Assembly: GCA_016415585.1 (NCBI GenBank)
Contig: CP066552.1
Location: 868,001-932,000, forward strand
Origin: Pectobacterium carotovorum
Lineage (GTDB): Bacteria > Pseudomonadota > Gammaproteobacteria > Enterobacterales > Enterobacteriaceae
Direction: 5' to 3'
DNA length: 64,000 nt
This document shows, one piece after another, positions 51,539-60,219 of this stretch (its first letter is position 1; every line of letters begins with the position of its first letter). A model generated the notes under the pieces. That model was not told where the DNA came from. It saw only the letters and a list, made by a program, of their open reading frames with translations, and ran no database searches. The position numbers were made by a program, and so were the translations under genes.

Positions 51539-53155
51539 TTATGATTCCGTATATAACTCTGAAGTGAATTTTTCGGTGTAATTAGAATTGATTATTGGTG
51601 CGGTAATTAACTCAATTGGAGGGGTGAGTATATTCATCAAATAGGTTATCTTCTCTATTGTAGGATTAATAGTGTGGAAGGATAGGGTATCTGACATATA
51701 AGGTGAAAAAATGTTACTAATATCCTTGAGCATTTCATCATCTGCAACCCCTGTTTCTTGGATTTCTTGAATAATAATATCCAATGCATAGGTATAGGTC
51801 AGAGCCTGTGCTTCAGTATGAGTGAATCGACGCTGATGACAGTCTGCAACAATTCTCTTTTCTATCTCTTGTGCAATATTTTCTGGTATAGCATCATTGT
51901 TTTTAAATCGGTTTAATCCAATCATATATTTAGCGATTTGATAAGACATGACTGAGTTATCACCTGCAAAGGTAATATTGGCTTCATAGTCAATTTGCAT
52001 GGACATAATTTGATTGTAGTGATGTAAACCCTGAGCGCCACACATCGCTCGGCATTTACGTAGGATTTCTAATCCTAATGATGAACCCAAATATTTTCCA
52101 ACGGCGACTAAAATTTGTAATTTTTTATGTGTATTTCTATCTTCCCAATTTACTTTAAATTGATTAATAATAATTTTATTTAAAATATTTAGAGAAAAGG
52201 CTTTTAGTAACTCTGGATATAACCTTTGGCAAAATAATGGCTCCATAATTAAGGTTTGATATGTTGGTTTTAATGATGTGACGCGATGCTCAGAAAATTT
52301 ATAGGTAATATAAAGTGCGGCTGCCGCAGATAGGCTACCGCTACTTAATGGAAAAATACGCTCTTGTAAAAAGGTCTCAAACAGTGAGGCAAAACGTTGG
52401 GATTTTGTAAGTTGACTATAAAATGTCCCCTGTTGAGTAATTTCAGAATGACGTTGCATCATTGCATCAAGCGGCAAACTGACTTGATCAAATCGAATGC
52501 CAGAAATTTGATACCCTTTTACGCCGCCTTTGGGATCGCAAGAAATAGTGCTTATACCTGGAAGTAGGCATTCATTTTCCTTATCCCTTAATGGCACGCG
52601 GAACCAATGAATACCTTCATCACGATTGTTAACAATAAGTCTCGCCAGTACCATACCGACTGTTGCGGAGTAAAGTGCATTACCTATCCAGAATTTATAG
52701 GATTCAGGAGTAGGAGAATGGAGGATTAACCTTCGTTGTGTATGATCGTAGGTGACAGTCGTTTTTATATTGCGTAAATTAGTGCCGCAGGCTATTTCTG
52801 TGCAGCAAAAAGAATAAATTTTGTCTAAGCTAACGACCTCATCACGATACTTATCTATCTGTTTGTCGCTGGATTGTGTAAATATCACATTTCCTGCAAT
52901 GAGGTGTGCCGCGAGAGAGATACCTAATGACAGATCCAGAGTACCGAACAATGCGATATTTTGGCAGAGTTCATCAAATTGTGATTGCTTATTTTGTCCT
53001 AGCCACATTTCGTTATTAATCAATCCTTCCCGGAAAATAACTTTCATTCTCTTTACCGTCAAGTCCATATAATCACGTGATGAAATATGATGTCTGGTTC
53101 GGGCGTCAAATAACTCCATTTCTATTATTTTCTTGACTTTATCATTGCAATCCAT
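51539..53155 (-). CDS. Acyl-CoA oxidase/dehydrogenase-like flavoprotein lacking the usual catalytic Glu
   Basis: 538-residue protein resembling acyl-CoA oxidases: FCCTEIACGTNLRNIKTTV (115-133; flavin-side motif), KGYQISGIRFDQVSLPLDAM (213-232), CRAMCGAQGL (368-377) and ITFAGDNSVMSYQIAKYM (394-411). In oxidases the last motif reads T-Y-E-G-D/E-N, with Glu the catalytic base; here residue 397 is Ala. It is shorter than most oxidases (600-700). The codon and base composition is much more AT-rich than the core genes. It precedes a membrane desaturase gene. Role unknown: an altered acyl oxidation, a non-oxidising acyl-binding protein, or a step in making a modified lipid. Confidence 0.7.
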   Translation of the reverse strand: MDCNDKVKKIIEMELFDARTRHHISSRDYMDLTVKRMKVIFREGLINNEMWLGQNKQSQFDELCQNIALFGTLDLSLGISLAAHLIAGNVIFTQSSDKQIDKYRDEVVSLDKIYSFCCTEIACGTNLRNIKTTVTYDHTQRRLILHSPTPESYKFWIGNALYSATVGMVLARLIVNNRDEGIHWFRVPLRDKENECLLPGISTISCDPKGGVKGYQISGIRFDQVSLPLDAMMQRHSEITQQGTFYSQLTKSQRFASLFETFLQERIFPLSSGSLSAAAALYITYKFSEHRVTSLKPTYQTLIMEPLFCQRLYPELLKAFSLNILNKIIINQFKVNWEDRNTHKKLQILVAVGKYLGSSLGLEILRKCRAMCGAQGLHHYNQIMSMQIDYEANITFAGDNSVMSYQIAKYMIGLNRFKNNDAIPENIAQEIEKRIVADCHQRRFTHTEAQALTYTYALDIIIQEIQETGVADDEMLKDISNIFSPYMSDTLSFHTINPTIEKITYLMNILTPPIELITAPIINSNYTEKFTSELYTES

Positions 53156-53515
53156 AAATACCTTCTATAGTTCTCCGTGCATAGTATTGAATGAATTTTG
53201 CACGGTTGTTAAGTGTGATTTTTTAAGTATAGTTCTGTGTTTTTTTTATTCAAGGTGAGGGCTGTTCTGTTAACGCTATTAAATACAAAGCGTATTATTA
53301 TTTTTTTTTGGTTTTTTTTATTAGTTAATGTTTTCATAAGTATTTTTATTGAGAAGTATTTTATCCGAGATTAATTCGTCGAAATTTACTGTTATTTTAT
53401 TTTTTACTAGGGTGCACTGATAGCAGTCCGCTGATGATGAAAGGTTGAGGCGGAGTTAAGAAGGGAGCAGTGCAAGCCCACGTTTTCTCATGCAGGCTTG
53501 CCACACGCGGCGTGA
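53156..53515. other. AT-rich upstream region of the oxidase/desaturase pair
   Basis: Strongly AT-rich DNA, with long T runs near 53231 and 53300, that should carry the promoter of the pair. A GCAAGCC/GGCTTGC inverted repeat lies near 53473-53500. No gene was recognised. Confidence 0.45.
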
Positions 53516-53782
53516 TTAGCTACCAGCATCGACGTGCTTATCGTCGAATAGGTCGTCTTTAATGGATTCCGGCTTGTTTTTAATCGCCCCAATGCGATAT
53601 AGGAATTGACCAAGCTGCAAGGTTTTGTGCGGCGTCACACTGAACGACACTTCGGGGCTTTCAGAATACTCAGCAGCAGGTAAACGATCCCGAATTGCTG
53701 CGCAATGCGCAGCTGTCGTTCCGCCTGTGCCAGAGCAGGCAGGCCAAGTCCCAGCAGTAAAAGAAAATGTGTCTGGATGATA
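53516..53782 (-). pseudogene. Deleted ABC-transporter substrate-binding protein gene (sulfonate/nitrate type)
   Basis: Reverse-strand frames give the end of a signal peptide and mature N-terminus (LLLGLGLPALAQAERQLRIAQQFG) and then, in another frame after about 53680, a C-terminus (SESPEVSFSVTPHKTLQLGQ, FLYRIGAIKNKPESIKDDLF) ending at TAA 53516-53518. These are the two ends of an SsuA/TauA-like periplasmic binding protein with most of the middle deleted. Its 5' end is also lost, running into the SMR gene stop. Not functional. Confidence 0.75.
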
Positions 53783-54109
53783 TTACATATTTGAATACAG
53801 GTTCATGATCATTCCTCCGCTGATAATTAATACCATAGAAAAGAGTGCTGGGAGATCCGGTTTCTGTTTATAGAGCAACATCGAAATAAATGTCACGCCA
53901 ATGATGCCAAAACCACACCATAGGGAATAGGCAATACCTACGGGCAAATAGCCCATCGCACGCGTTAACGAAAAATAGCAAAGGCAGTAAGCGAAAATCA
54001 CGATAACGGAAGGAGAGAGCTTTTTAAATCCATCGGTTTTTTTGATCATTGACGTGCCGGTGATTTCCGAACCAATGGAGAGTGCCAGCCAGAGGAATCC
54101 GTTTAGCAT
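53783..54109 (-). CDS. SMR-family transporter, second of a pair
   Basis: 108-residue small multidrug resistance protein with four transmembrane helices and the essential membrane Glu15 (ALSIGSEITGTSMIKKTDG, as in EmrE Glu14), plus GYLPVGIAYSLWCGFGIIGV. It begins 12 bases after the first SMR gene, so the two probably form a heterodimer of the EbrAB/MdtIJ type. Placed last in the cut operon, it may move quaternary or tertiary amines such as choline or trimethylamine. Confidence 0.88.
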   Translation of the reverse strand: MLNGFLWLALSIGSEITGTSMIKKTDGFKKLSPSVIVIFAYCLCYFSLTRAMGYLPVGIAYSLWCGFGIIGVTFISMLLYKQKPDLPALFSMVLIISGGMIMNLYSNM

Positions 54110-54120
54110 GATGGGTATCC

Positions 54121-54543
54121 TTATTTTTCATGAATAATTTTTGTGTTTAATGGCGGATTTTGGGGGCTGCTTGTTGACGTTTCTGGCTGTTCATCCACGC
54201 CCATTTTAGAAAAGAGATTCATGATGGCAATGCCGGTAGCAATCACGACCATCCCAATGATGGCGGGGATATCAGGACGTTGGCCGTAGAAAACAATACT
54301 GAGTGTTGAAACCAATAAAATGCCTGTACCCGACCAGGTCGCATAGGCCAAACCGACGGGAAGATGTTTTACGGCTTTTGAGAGTGAATAATAACAAACA
54401 CAGTACAGCAGAATAATAACGGCCAATAATGCTATTTTTGTTGCGCCCTGGCTATCATCAAACATTTTTAACGTAGAGGTGGCAGACGTTTCTGACAAAA
54501 TGACTAATAACATCCAAAGCCATGATCGCTTTCTGAGTGACAT
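54121..54543 (-). CDS. SMR-family transporter, first of a pair
   Basis: 140-residue SMR protein with four helices, Glu18 in VILSETSATSTLKMFDD, and HLPVGLAYATWSGTGILLVS. Compared with typical members it has a 25-30-residue hydrophilic C-terminal tail (VDEQPETSTSSPQNPPL). Strong AGGAGT site. It lies 85 bases after cutD and 12 before its partner. SMR genes recur in choline trimethylamine-lyase loci, which supports an amine-transport role. Confidence 0.88.
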   Translation of the reverse strand: MSLRKRSWLWMLLVILSETSATSTLKMFDDSQGATKIALLAVIILLYCVCYYSLSKAVKHLPVGLAYATWSGTGILLVSTLSIVFYGQRPDIPAIIGMVVIATGIAIMNLFSKMGVDEQPETSTSSPQNPPLNTKIIHEK

Positions 54544-54628
54544 AATATGACTCCTGATTTATTGGGTATTAAAAATACGTTCTCTTGTTGTACGGCGAGG
54601 GCTATTTTCTACTGCTATAGGTTTCTCT

Positions 54629-55579
54629 TTAATGACGAACCAACCGAATATCGATATCAAACCCGGAAAAGAACATCTCCAGACGATTCAGTTCCTCCTG
54701 GCTATAGCTGGGATCGTTTTCGATGGGGTAAATCATGCCCAGCCTTTCGTATTTTTTGCGGCCTAGCTGGTGGTAGGGCAATACGTCGATGCGTCGTATA
54801 TTGCCGTGCTCTGCCAGCGTCTGAACATAGTGAATGGTGCTGGTCACCGCATCGTACGAATCGTTATAGCCGCGAACGAGTGGCATACGAATGACGATAT
54901 CGGCTCCCAGCCTGACCAGATGTTCCAGATTGCGCCGTATATTCTCATTCCCTATGCCGAACAAAGCTTTGTGCTGCTGGGTATCAATGTGTTTGATATC
55001 AAAAAGGAATAAATCCGTCACGGCGGCGAGCTTACTGTAGTGGGACTTCAGGGTCGTGCCCTGTGTCTCTACTGCGGTATTAATCATCATGCGCTTGCAG
55101 GCGGTGAGCAGTTCGACGGCGAAATCCGTTTGTAGGCTCATTTCCCCACCGCTGAGAGTGACGCCGCCGCCGGAGGACACATAGAAAGGATAATCCTGCA
55201 TGATGATTTCCATCAGCTCGGTAACCGTCATCTCTTGCCCTATGACATCCAGCGCGCCGGACAGGCACACCGTTTCACACTTCCGGCAGCCAATGCAGTT
55301 CGCCGTGCGATCGAGATGATGGCGCTGCTGGCCGCTGTTGTCTGCCTGCATGTGGTGAACGCCCGTAGGGCAAACGTCCACACATTTGCCGCAGTTTACG
55401 CATTTATCCTGAGAGATCATGAGCTGATAGGCGCTGCTGATCCCCTCTGGGTTAGCGCACCAGGGGCAACGGATATTGCAGCCCTTCATAAAAATCAGCG
55501 TGCGGACGCCATCTCCATCGTGGATTGAATATTTTTGGATGTTGAATATTCGCCCTGTGGTTGTCTGTGCGGATTCCAT
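54629..55579 (-). CDS. cutD: CutD, choline trimethylamine-lyase activating enzyme (radical SAM)
   Basis: Glycyl-radical activating enzyme that uses SAM and a [4Fe-4S] cluster to install the radical on CutC. Start MESAQTTTGRIFNIQKY at 55579 behind GGAGG. The radical SAM motif CNIRCPWC is followed by a two-cluster ferredoxin-like insert (CVNCGKCVDVCPTG and CIGCRKCETVCLSG), then VTLSGGEMSLQ and DLFLFDIKHID. 316 residues. It lies just downstream of cutC. Confidence 0.92.
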   Translation of the reverse strand: MESAQTTTGRIFNIQKYSIHDGDGVRTLIFMKGCNIRCPWCANPEGISSAYQLMISQDKCVNCGKCVDVCPTGVHHMQADNSGQQRHHLDRTANCIGCRKCETVCLSGALDVIGQEMTVTELMEIIMQDYPFYVSSGGGVTLSGGEMSLQTDFAVELLTACKRMMINTAVETQGTTLKSHYSKLAAVTDLFLFDIKHIDTQQHKALFGIGNENIRRNLEHLVRLGADIVIRMPLVRGYNDSYDAVTSTIHYVQTLAEHGNIRRIDVLPYHQLGRKKYERLGMIYPIENDPSYSQEELNRLEMFFSGFDIDIRLVRH

Positions 55580-55654
55580 GCTTCTGCCTCCCTCCGTCAT
55601 TGTAAGCCTCCCTACTCGACGATATCCTGCTAATGCCTTTAGGCTGTGGAGCGC

Positions 55655-55699
55655 TCAAAACTTGTCGATCAAAACTTGTCGATCAAAACTTATCGATCA
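55655..55699. repeat. Three-copy tandem repeat at the cutC 3' end
   Basis: The 14-base unit GATCGACAAGTTTT (reverse strand) occurs three times in a row. The innermost copy, with one change, encodes the last CutC codons and stop (IDKF); the other two lie after the stop. It probably arose by slippage. Confidence 0.8.
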
Positions 55700-58178
55700 T
55701 AGTGCGACTGATGATCTCGTTCTGAACTTCCTTACATAACTCAACGAAATAGGCGCTGTAGCCTGCGACACGCACGATCAAATCACGATATTGCTCTGGT
55801 GTTTGTTGGGCTTTTCTCAATATTTCATCGTCAACGTAGCTGAACTGCATCTGCCCATTGCCCAAAATCGACGACGTTCTCAACAGGGCGATCAGTCCGT
55901 TGCGACCTTCTGGCGTATCCAGCATGCCTTTAAGGAACTTGAAGTTATGCACCATACCGATATTCATGCTTTCGACGTTCAGCCTGCTGACGGATTTGAT
56001 CGCGGCAGTGGGTCCTTTGGTATCCGCGCCTTGTGTTGGGCTAATACCATCGGAAAGCGGCATCCACGCCAGTCGGCCGTTAGCACTGGCTGCTGTCAGT
56101 TCACCAATTGGTGTGTTGTTCGAGATCGATAACGTGCCGTGGCTAAACGTGGAGTAGAGCATCTTGTACTGACGACACTCCTTTTCCGTCCATTCGGTGA
56201 TATCCCGTGCGAGCTGATCGACCTCGTGATCATCATTGCCGTATTTCGGCGCATTCAGGCAGTCTCTTCTGAGTTCGTCATTACCTTCAAAATTCGCCAG
56301 CAGGCCATCGCGCAGCTGTTCCAGCGTGTATTGCCGATCTTCATAAACGAGCTTGCGGATTGCCGCCATGGAGTCTACGTAAGTCGCCAGCCCGGAGAAA
56401 ATGAGACCCGGCCCGTGATTGACGACGGCACCGCCCGCGGCCACATCCCGACCCTTTTCCATGCAGCCTTCGACCAGCAGCGACATCAGCGGTTTGGGGG
56501 CGACATCACGATGCACGCGCTGGCTGATTACGGTGCCAATCGCCGACAGACGGATAATGTGTGCGATCTGTGTTTTCACCGCACGATCAAACGCTTCGAA
56601 CGTGTCCAGCGTACTTAACTCACCGGTGTCCAGCCCCTGAACGCGATCGAACAGGATCATTCGGCCACGGTTTAAGACAAACTCAATGGCGATCGGCCAC
56701 TGGGTATAGCCCGTGGAGGTCCACTGATAAATGCGGCCTGATTTTTGCGGTTCTACGCAGCCCATCAGGCAGTAGTCGCGGGCATCTTCAAAATCGAAGC
56801 CTTTACGCAGCATCATCTTGATGTGGGAATCATCGAAGTGACAGGCTGGAAAGCCCATCCCTGATTTGACGACGTCGACAATTTTCTCCAGATACGCCTG
56901 CGGGGATTGATTATGAATACGGCAGGCCAACGACGGTTGGTACACTTTGACAAAACGTACCGCATCCATGATCAGGTAGGTCAGATCGTTACAGGCATCG
57001 CCTCCGCTGCGCTTCTGCCCACCGACCGTCAGGTTGATAAATGGCTGGTAGCCAGCGAAATATTTCGCGCCGCTTTCGCTGGACATCCACATCAGCTCGG
57101 CACATTTCAGAATGAACATCTGCATCATTTCCAGCGCTTGCTCACGCGTCAGGCGACCGGATTGAATGTCGGCCTCATACATTGGGTAGCAGTATTGGTC
57201 GACGCGCCCCAGTGAAATCCCCGTCTGGTTCTCTTCCACTTCGAACAGTGACTCCAGCGTCCAGATACTTTGCAGGGCTTCCTGCAATGTTTTGGGCGGA
57301 TGGGCAGGCACGTTCTCGTTGGTTTCAGCAATAGCCAGAAGCTCGGCGCGCCGTGAGGCGTCCTCTTCCCGTTCTGCCAGTTCACGCGCGTGCGCCGCGA
57401 TACGACGGGAATAGGCGATGACGCCGTCGCAGGTTTCAATCGCGGCCTTATAAAAATAGATACGGTCGATATTATCCGGCTCGTCCATATCAAGCTGAGC
57501 CAGATTTGCCTGCGCCTCGGCCTTGATGCCCTCCATGCCTTTGGTGAAAAGCAGCACATCGTAGCCAGGGCAGGTGTCGCCGCCGCCGTTGATCTGGTGG
57601 TATGAAAGATCGCTGACGAAGGTTTCGCCGCTGAAGGCCCAGACGCCCGCTTCACGGTATTGTGTCTCGCAAATCTCATCCAGCGAGCGGCCTTGCCAAA
57701 ACGGCACAATCTCGTCACGGATGGTTTTTTTATCTTCTTCTGAAATTTGGAAAGGGTCCTGAGGACGGGTACTCATGGTGTCCAGTTCGTCACGCACCCA
57801 GCGCCAGGCAATATCGGGAGAGAACGCTCCCGCCCGCGGTTTACCGCAGGGATGCTCTACAATGAGTTCCTCATCCTGAATCAGAATCGGTGCCGTTTCG
57901 CAGGCTCTACGGAATGATTTAGCCCGTAACAGAATAGGCGGCAGACCGGGGTTGTGTTTTGCCACCTCGGTGAAGGCCAGTGCGCGATAAATAGAGATAC
58001 TAGGGCGTGCTTCTAAATAACGGGCGCGGAGGCGCTGCATACGTGGCGTAAGCGTTTCTTGCTCTGCTACGTTAGATGATTTTTTAAGACTGCCCCGTTT
58101 GGCTATTTTTTCGGTATTCAATATGCTGTTATCAAACGGGAAGTGATTTGTTTTTGGTGCTAACGTGTCATTATCCAT
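55683..58178 (-). CDS. cutC: CutC, choline trimethylamine-lyase
   Basis: Oxygen-sensitive glycyl radical enzyme that cleaves choline to trimethylamine and acetaldehyde. Start at 58178 ([13 protein letters not shown]) behind AGGAG at 7 bases; a start 20 codons earlier has no ribosome binding site. 831 residues. Choline-site residues known from Desulfovibrio CutC are all present with the same spacing: Tyr193 and Asp201 (YHQINGGGD), Phe380, Cys474 and Glu476 (MGCVEP), Thr487 and Tyr491 (WTSTGY), and radical Gly806 (RVAGYSAY). No microcompartment signal region or shell genes are seen. It heads the cutC-cutD-SMR-SMR operon. Confidence 0.95.
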   Translation of the reverse strand: MDNDTLAPKTNHFPFDNSILNTEKIAKRGSLKKSSNVAEQETLTPRMQRLRARYLEARPSISIYRALAFTEVAKHNPGLPPILLRAKSFRRACETAPILIQDEELIVEHPCGKPRAGAFSPDIAWRWVRDELDTMSTRPQDPFQISEEDKKTIRDEIVPFWQGRSLDEICETQYREAGVWAFSGETFVSDLSYHQINGGGDTCPGYDVLLFTKGMEGIKAEAQANLAQLDMDEPDNIDRIYFYKAAIETCDGVIAYSRRIAAHARELAEREEDASRRAELLAIAETNENVPAHPPKTLQEALQSIWTLESLFEVEENQTGISLGRVDQYCYPMYEADIQSGRLTREQALEMMQMFILKCAELMWMSSESGAKYFAGYQPFINLTVGGQKRSGGDACNDLTYLIMDAVRFVKVYQPSLACRIHNQSPQAYLEKIVDVVKSGMGFPACHFDDSHIKMMLRKGFDFEDARDYCLMGCVEPQKSGRIYQWTSTGYTQWPIAIEFVLNRGRMILFDRVQGLDTGELSTLDTFEAFDRAVKTQIAHIIRLSAIGTVISQRVHRDVAPKPLMSLLVEGCMEKGRDVAAGGAVVNHGPGLIFSGLATYVDSMAAIRKLVYEDRQYTLEQLRDGLLANFEGNDELRRDCLNAPKYGNDDHEVDQLARDITEWTEKECRQYKMLYSTFSHGTLSISNNTPIGELTAASANGRLAWMPLSDGISPTQGADTKGPTAAIKSVSRLNVESMNIGMVHNFKFLKGMLDTPEGRNGLIALLRTSSILGNGQMQFSYVDDEILRKAQQTPEQYRDLIVRVAGYSAYFVELCKEVQNEIISRTMIDKF

Positions 58179-58753
58179 ACGAAAGTCTCCTGCTGTTATT
58201 TTTTCTGATGCAATCAGATCCGATAAGGGAAATGCCATGTACTATATCTGGGTGACGGAATAGGCAGAGAATACTTGCCTGAATGTCACTGTGTATGGAG
58301 GTTTTTTATTTACTTCTTAATGATTTAATTTTGTTGGTTTTTTCATGGGGCTATTTTGCATTTTTATTAAGATAACCGTTTGTTTTTAAAAAATTTCATC
58401 AGGTAGAGAGAATATAGGTTGATTGGTTTTTTTAATTAATACTTTTTGTTTTTAATAATTTCTTATCTCTTTTATGAGTCATTTTTATACGTTGAAAATA
58501 GTGTGGCTACTATTTTAAATACTGATAAAAATAACGGCGTTAATAAATTGACTAAGATCAATTCATTCTGTTTTATTATATGATTGCTTTTGTATTGTTT
58601 TCTCATTAATTATTTTGAATGTGTTCATAATAAATAAAATGGGGCGTGGGATTTATATAGTGCGGGTTGCAAGAGGAAGGAAAAGAGGGCTGATAATTCA
58701 GGCCAATCTATGCTTAAGAAAATTGGCCTGTAATCGAGGGAGAAAAGAGAGCG
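58179..58753. other. AT-rich upstream region of cutC
   Basis: 575 bases, strongly AT-rich, between cutC and the SDR gene end. It contains an FNR-like box at 58548-58561. A short open frame around 58615-58797 has no ribosome binding site or homology and overlaps the SDR gene, so it is not called. Confidence 0.5.
58548..58561. promoter_or_regulatory. FNR-like box upstream of cutC
   Basis: TTGACTAAGATCAA matches the FNR consensus TTGAT-N4-ATCAA at nine of ten positions. It lies 370 bases before cutC, and oxygen control suits a glycyl radical enzyme. Confidence 0.45.
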
Positions 58754-59443
58754 TTACAGCGATGCGCCGCCGCACATCACCAACTGCTGGCCGGTAATGG
58801 CCGCGGCAGACGGGGAGAGCAAATAGCCTACCAGATCGGCCACTTCCTGTGGCTGGATGAAGCGTCCAATTGGCGGCAACTTCGGCGGAGAGCTTTGGCG
58901 ACCCGGCATGGTCAGCATCGGGGTTTCTGTGGCGCCCGGCGCGACGATGTTTACCGTTATGCCGCGTGGAGCCAGTTCTGCCGCCCAGCTTCTCGCCATG
59001 CCGATCATCGCGGATTTGGTTGTGACGTACTGGCTGCGTCCTGCTGAACCGCTGGATGTGCGGCTGCCCAGTAGCACAATTCTTCCACCTTGCGGCAGCT
59101 TATCGACCAGACGATCGGCCAGTACCTGTGCCGCGTTGATATGCAATCGCCACAGCGTTTCACCGTCTTCCAGCGAAAGCTGACCGAGTGGGGCGGTTTT
59201 CATAATGCCAGCGGCATGGATGACGGCATCAACCTGCGTAATCTCGTCCAGAATGGCCGTCAGTGCGGGCGTATCCATGATATCCACCGCGCGGTGGGTA
59301 AAATTTGGATGTGAATAGTCACCCGGCTTGCGTGACAGGCCGGTTACCCGCCAGCCTTCCGCCAGTAATTTTTGTGTGATGGCGGCACCGATCCCTGAGC
59401 TGCTACCGGTAATCAGGGCGTGTTTAGTGGCTGTCGCTGACAT
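58754..59443 (-). CDS. SDR-family oxidoreductase
   Basis: 229-residue short-chain dehydrogenase with cofactor motif TGSSSGIGAAI near residue 13, IHAAGI, catalytic Ser in LLGSRTSSGS and the YVTTK active-site Tyr/Lys, then the APGATETPML substrate loop. It is the last gene of the reverse-strand catabolic cluster; it may oxidise or reduce a sugar-derived intermediate, but no substrate can be read from the sequence. ATG follows AAGGAGACAC. Confidence 0.85.
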   Translation of the reverse strand: MSATATKHALITGSSSGIGAAITQKLLAEGWRVTGLSRKPGDYSHPNFTHRAVDIMDTPALTAILDEITQVDAVIHAAGIMKTAPLGQLSLEDGETLWRLHINAAQVLADRLVDKLPQGGRIVLLGSRTSSGSAGRSQYVTTKSAMIGMARSWAAELAPRGITVNIVAPGATETPMLTMPGRQSSPPKLPPIGRFIQPQEVADLVGYLLSPSAAAITGQQLVMCGGASL

Positions 59444-59488
59444 GTGTCTCCTTAATCAAACTTAACGGCTTTGATGCAACCATTTTAA

Positions 59489-59956
59489 TTACAACAACGT
59501 GACGGGGATTTTAAACACGGCTTTTTTGACCGGTGCAGGGCTGTCGTTAATCGCACACAGTGCCTGATGAGCTTCACCTGGATAGAAGGTGACGAAGTCG
59601 CCTGCCCGCAGGTGGATCTGATGCGGCACCTGAGGATTATCCAGAATATAGAGATCCGGCTTACGTTCAGTTGCGGGCTGACCATGCACATCATTCAGAC
59701 CGTAACCGATAATCTCCTCGCCTTCCAGAATCAGTTGAATATCGAGATAGTTGCTGTGAAATTCGGTATGTCGCGTGGCGCGTGGTGCGGTGTTCACGGT
59801 GCCGATGTTGTAGAACCATTCGGCACCTTCCGGCTGATAACGGCCTTCCGGCAGCGCATTTAGTTCAGCCAGTGACATGCCCGGCGCGGACAGAATGGTC
59901 CACAGCGCATCGGGTAATGTGGCGAGTTTGAGGGTGTTGAGGTTTCCTGCAATCAT
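59489..59956 (-). CDS. YhcH/YjgK/YiaL family protein (NanQ-like)
   Basis: 155-residue cupin-fold protein of the family that includes E. coli NanQ (YhcH), linked to sialic acid anomerisation, and YiaL. HTEFHSNYLDIQLILEGEEIIGY and FYPGEAHQAL hold the conserved acidic and histidine residues. It follows the BNR gene (with an ERIC copy between) and precedes the SDR gene, fitting a role in handling a cyclic sugar acid. ATG follows CAGGA. Confidence 0.88.
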   Translation of the reverse strand: MIAGNLNTLKLATLPDALWTILSAPGMSLAELNALPEGRYQPEGAEWFYNIGTVNTAPRATRHTEFHSNYLDIQLILEGEEIIGYGLNDVHGQPATERKPDLYILDNPQVPHQIHLRAGDFVTFYPGEAHQALCAINDSPAPVKKAVFKIPVTLL

Positions 59957-59973
59957 AATCGTGTCCTGGGTAT

Positions 59974-60174
<201 letters not shown>

Positions 60175-60219
60175 AGCGGGGGAGAGCCCCGCTGATAAAG
60201 AGAAAAAAAGCCGCGCAGT

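Noticed and set aside
58615..58797. 60-codon open frame between cutC and the SDR gene
   Set aside because: Very basic, no ribosome binding site, overlaps the end of the SDR gene on the other strand; probably chance.
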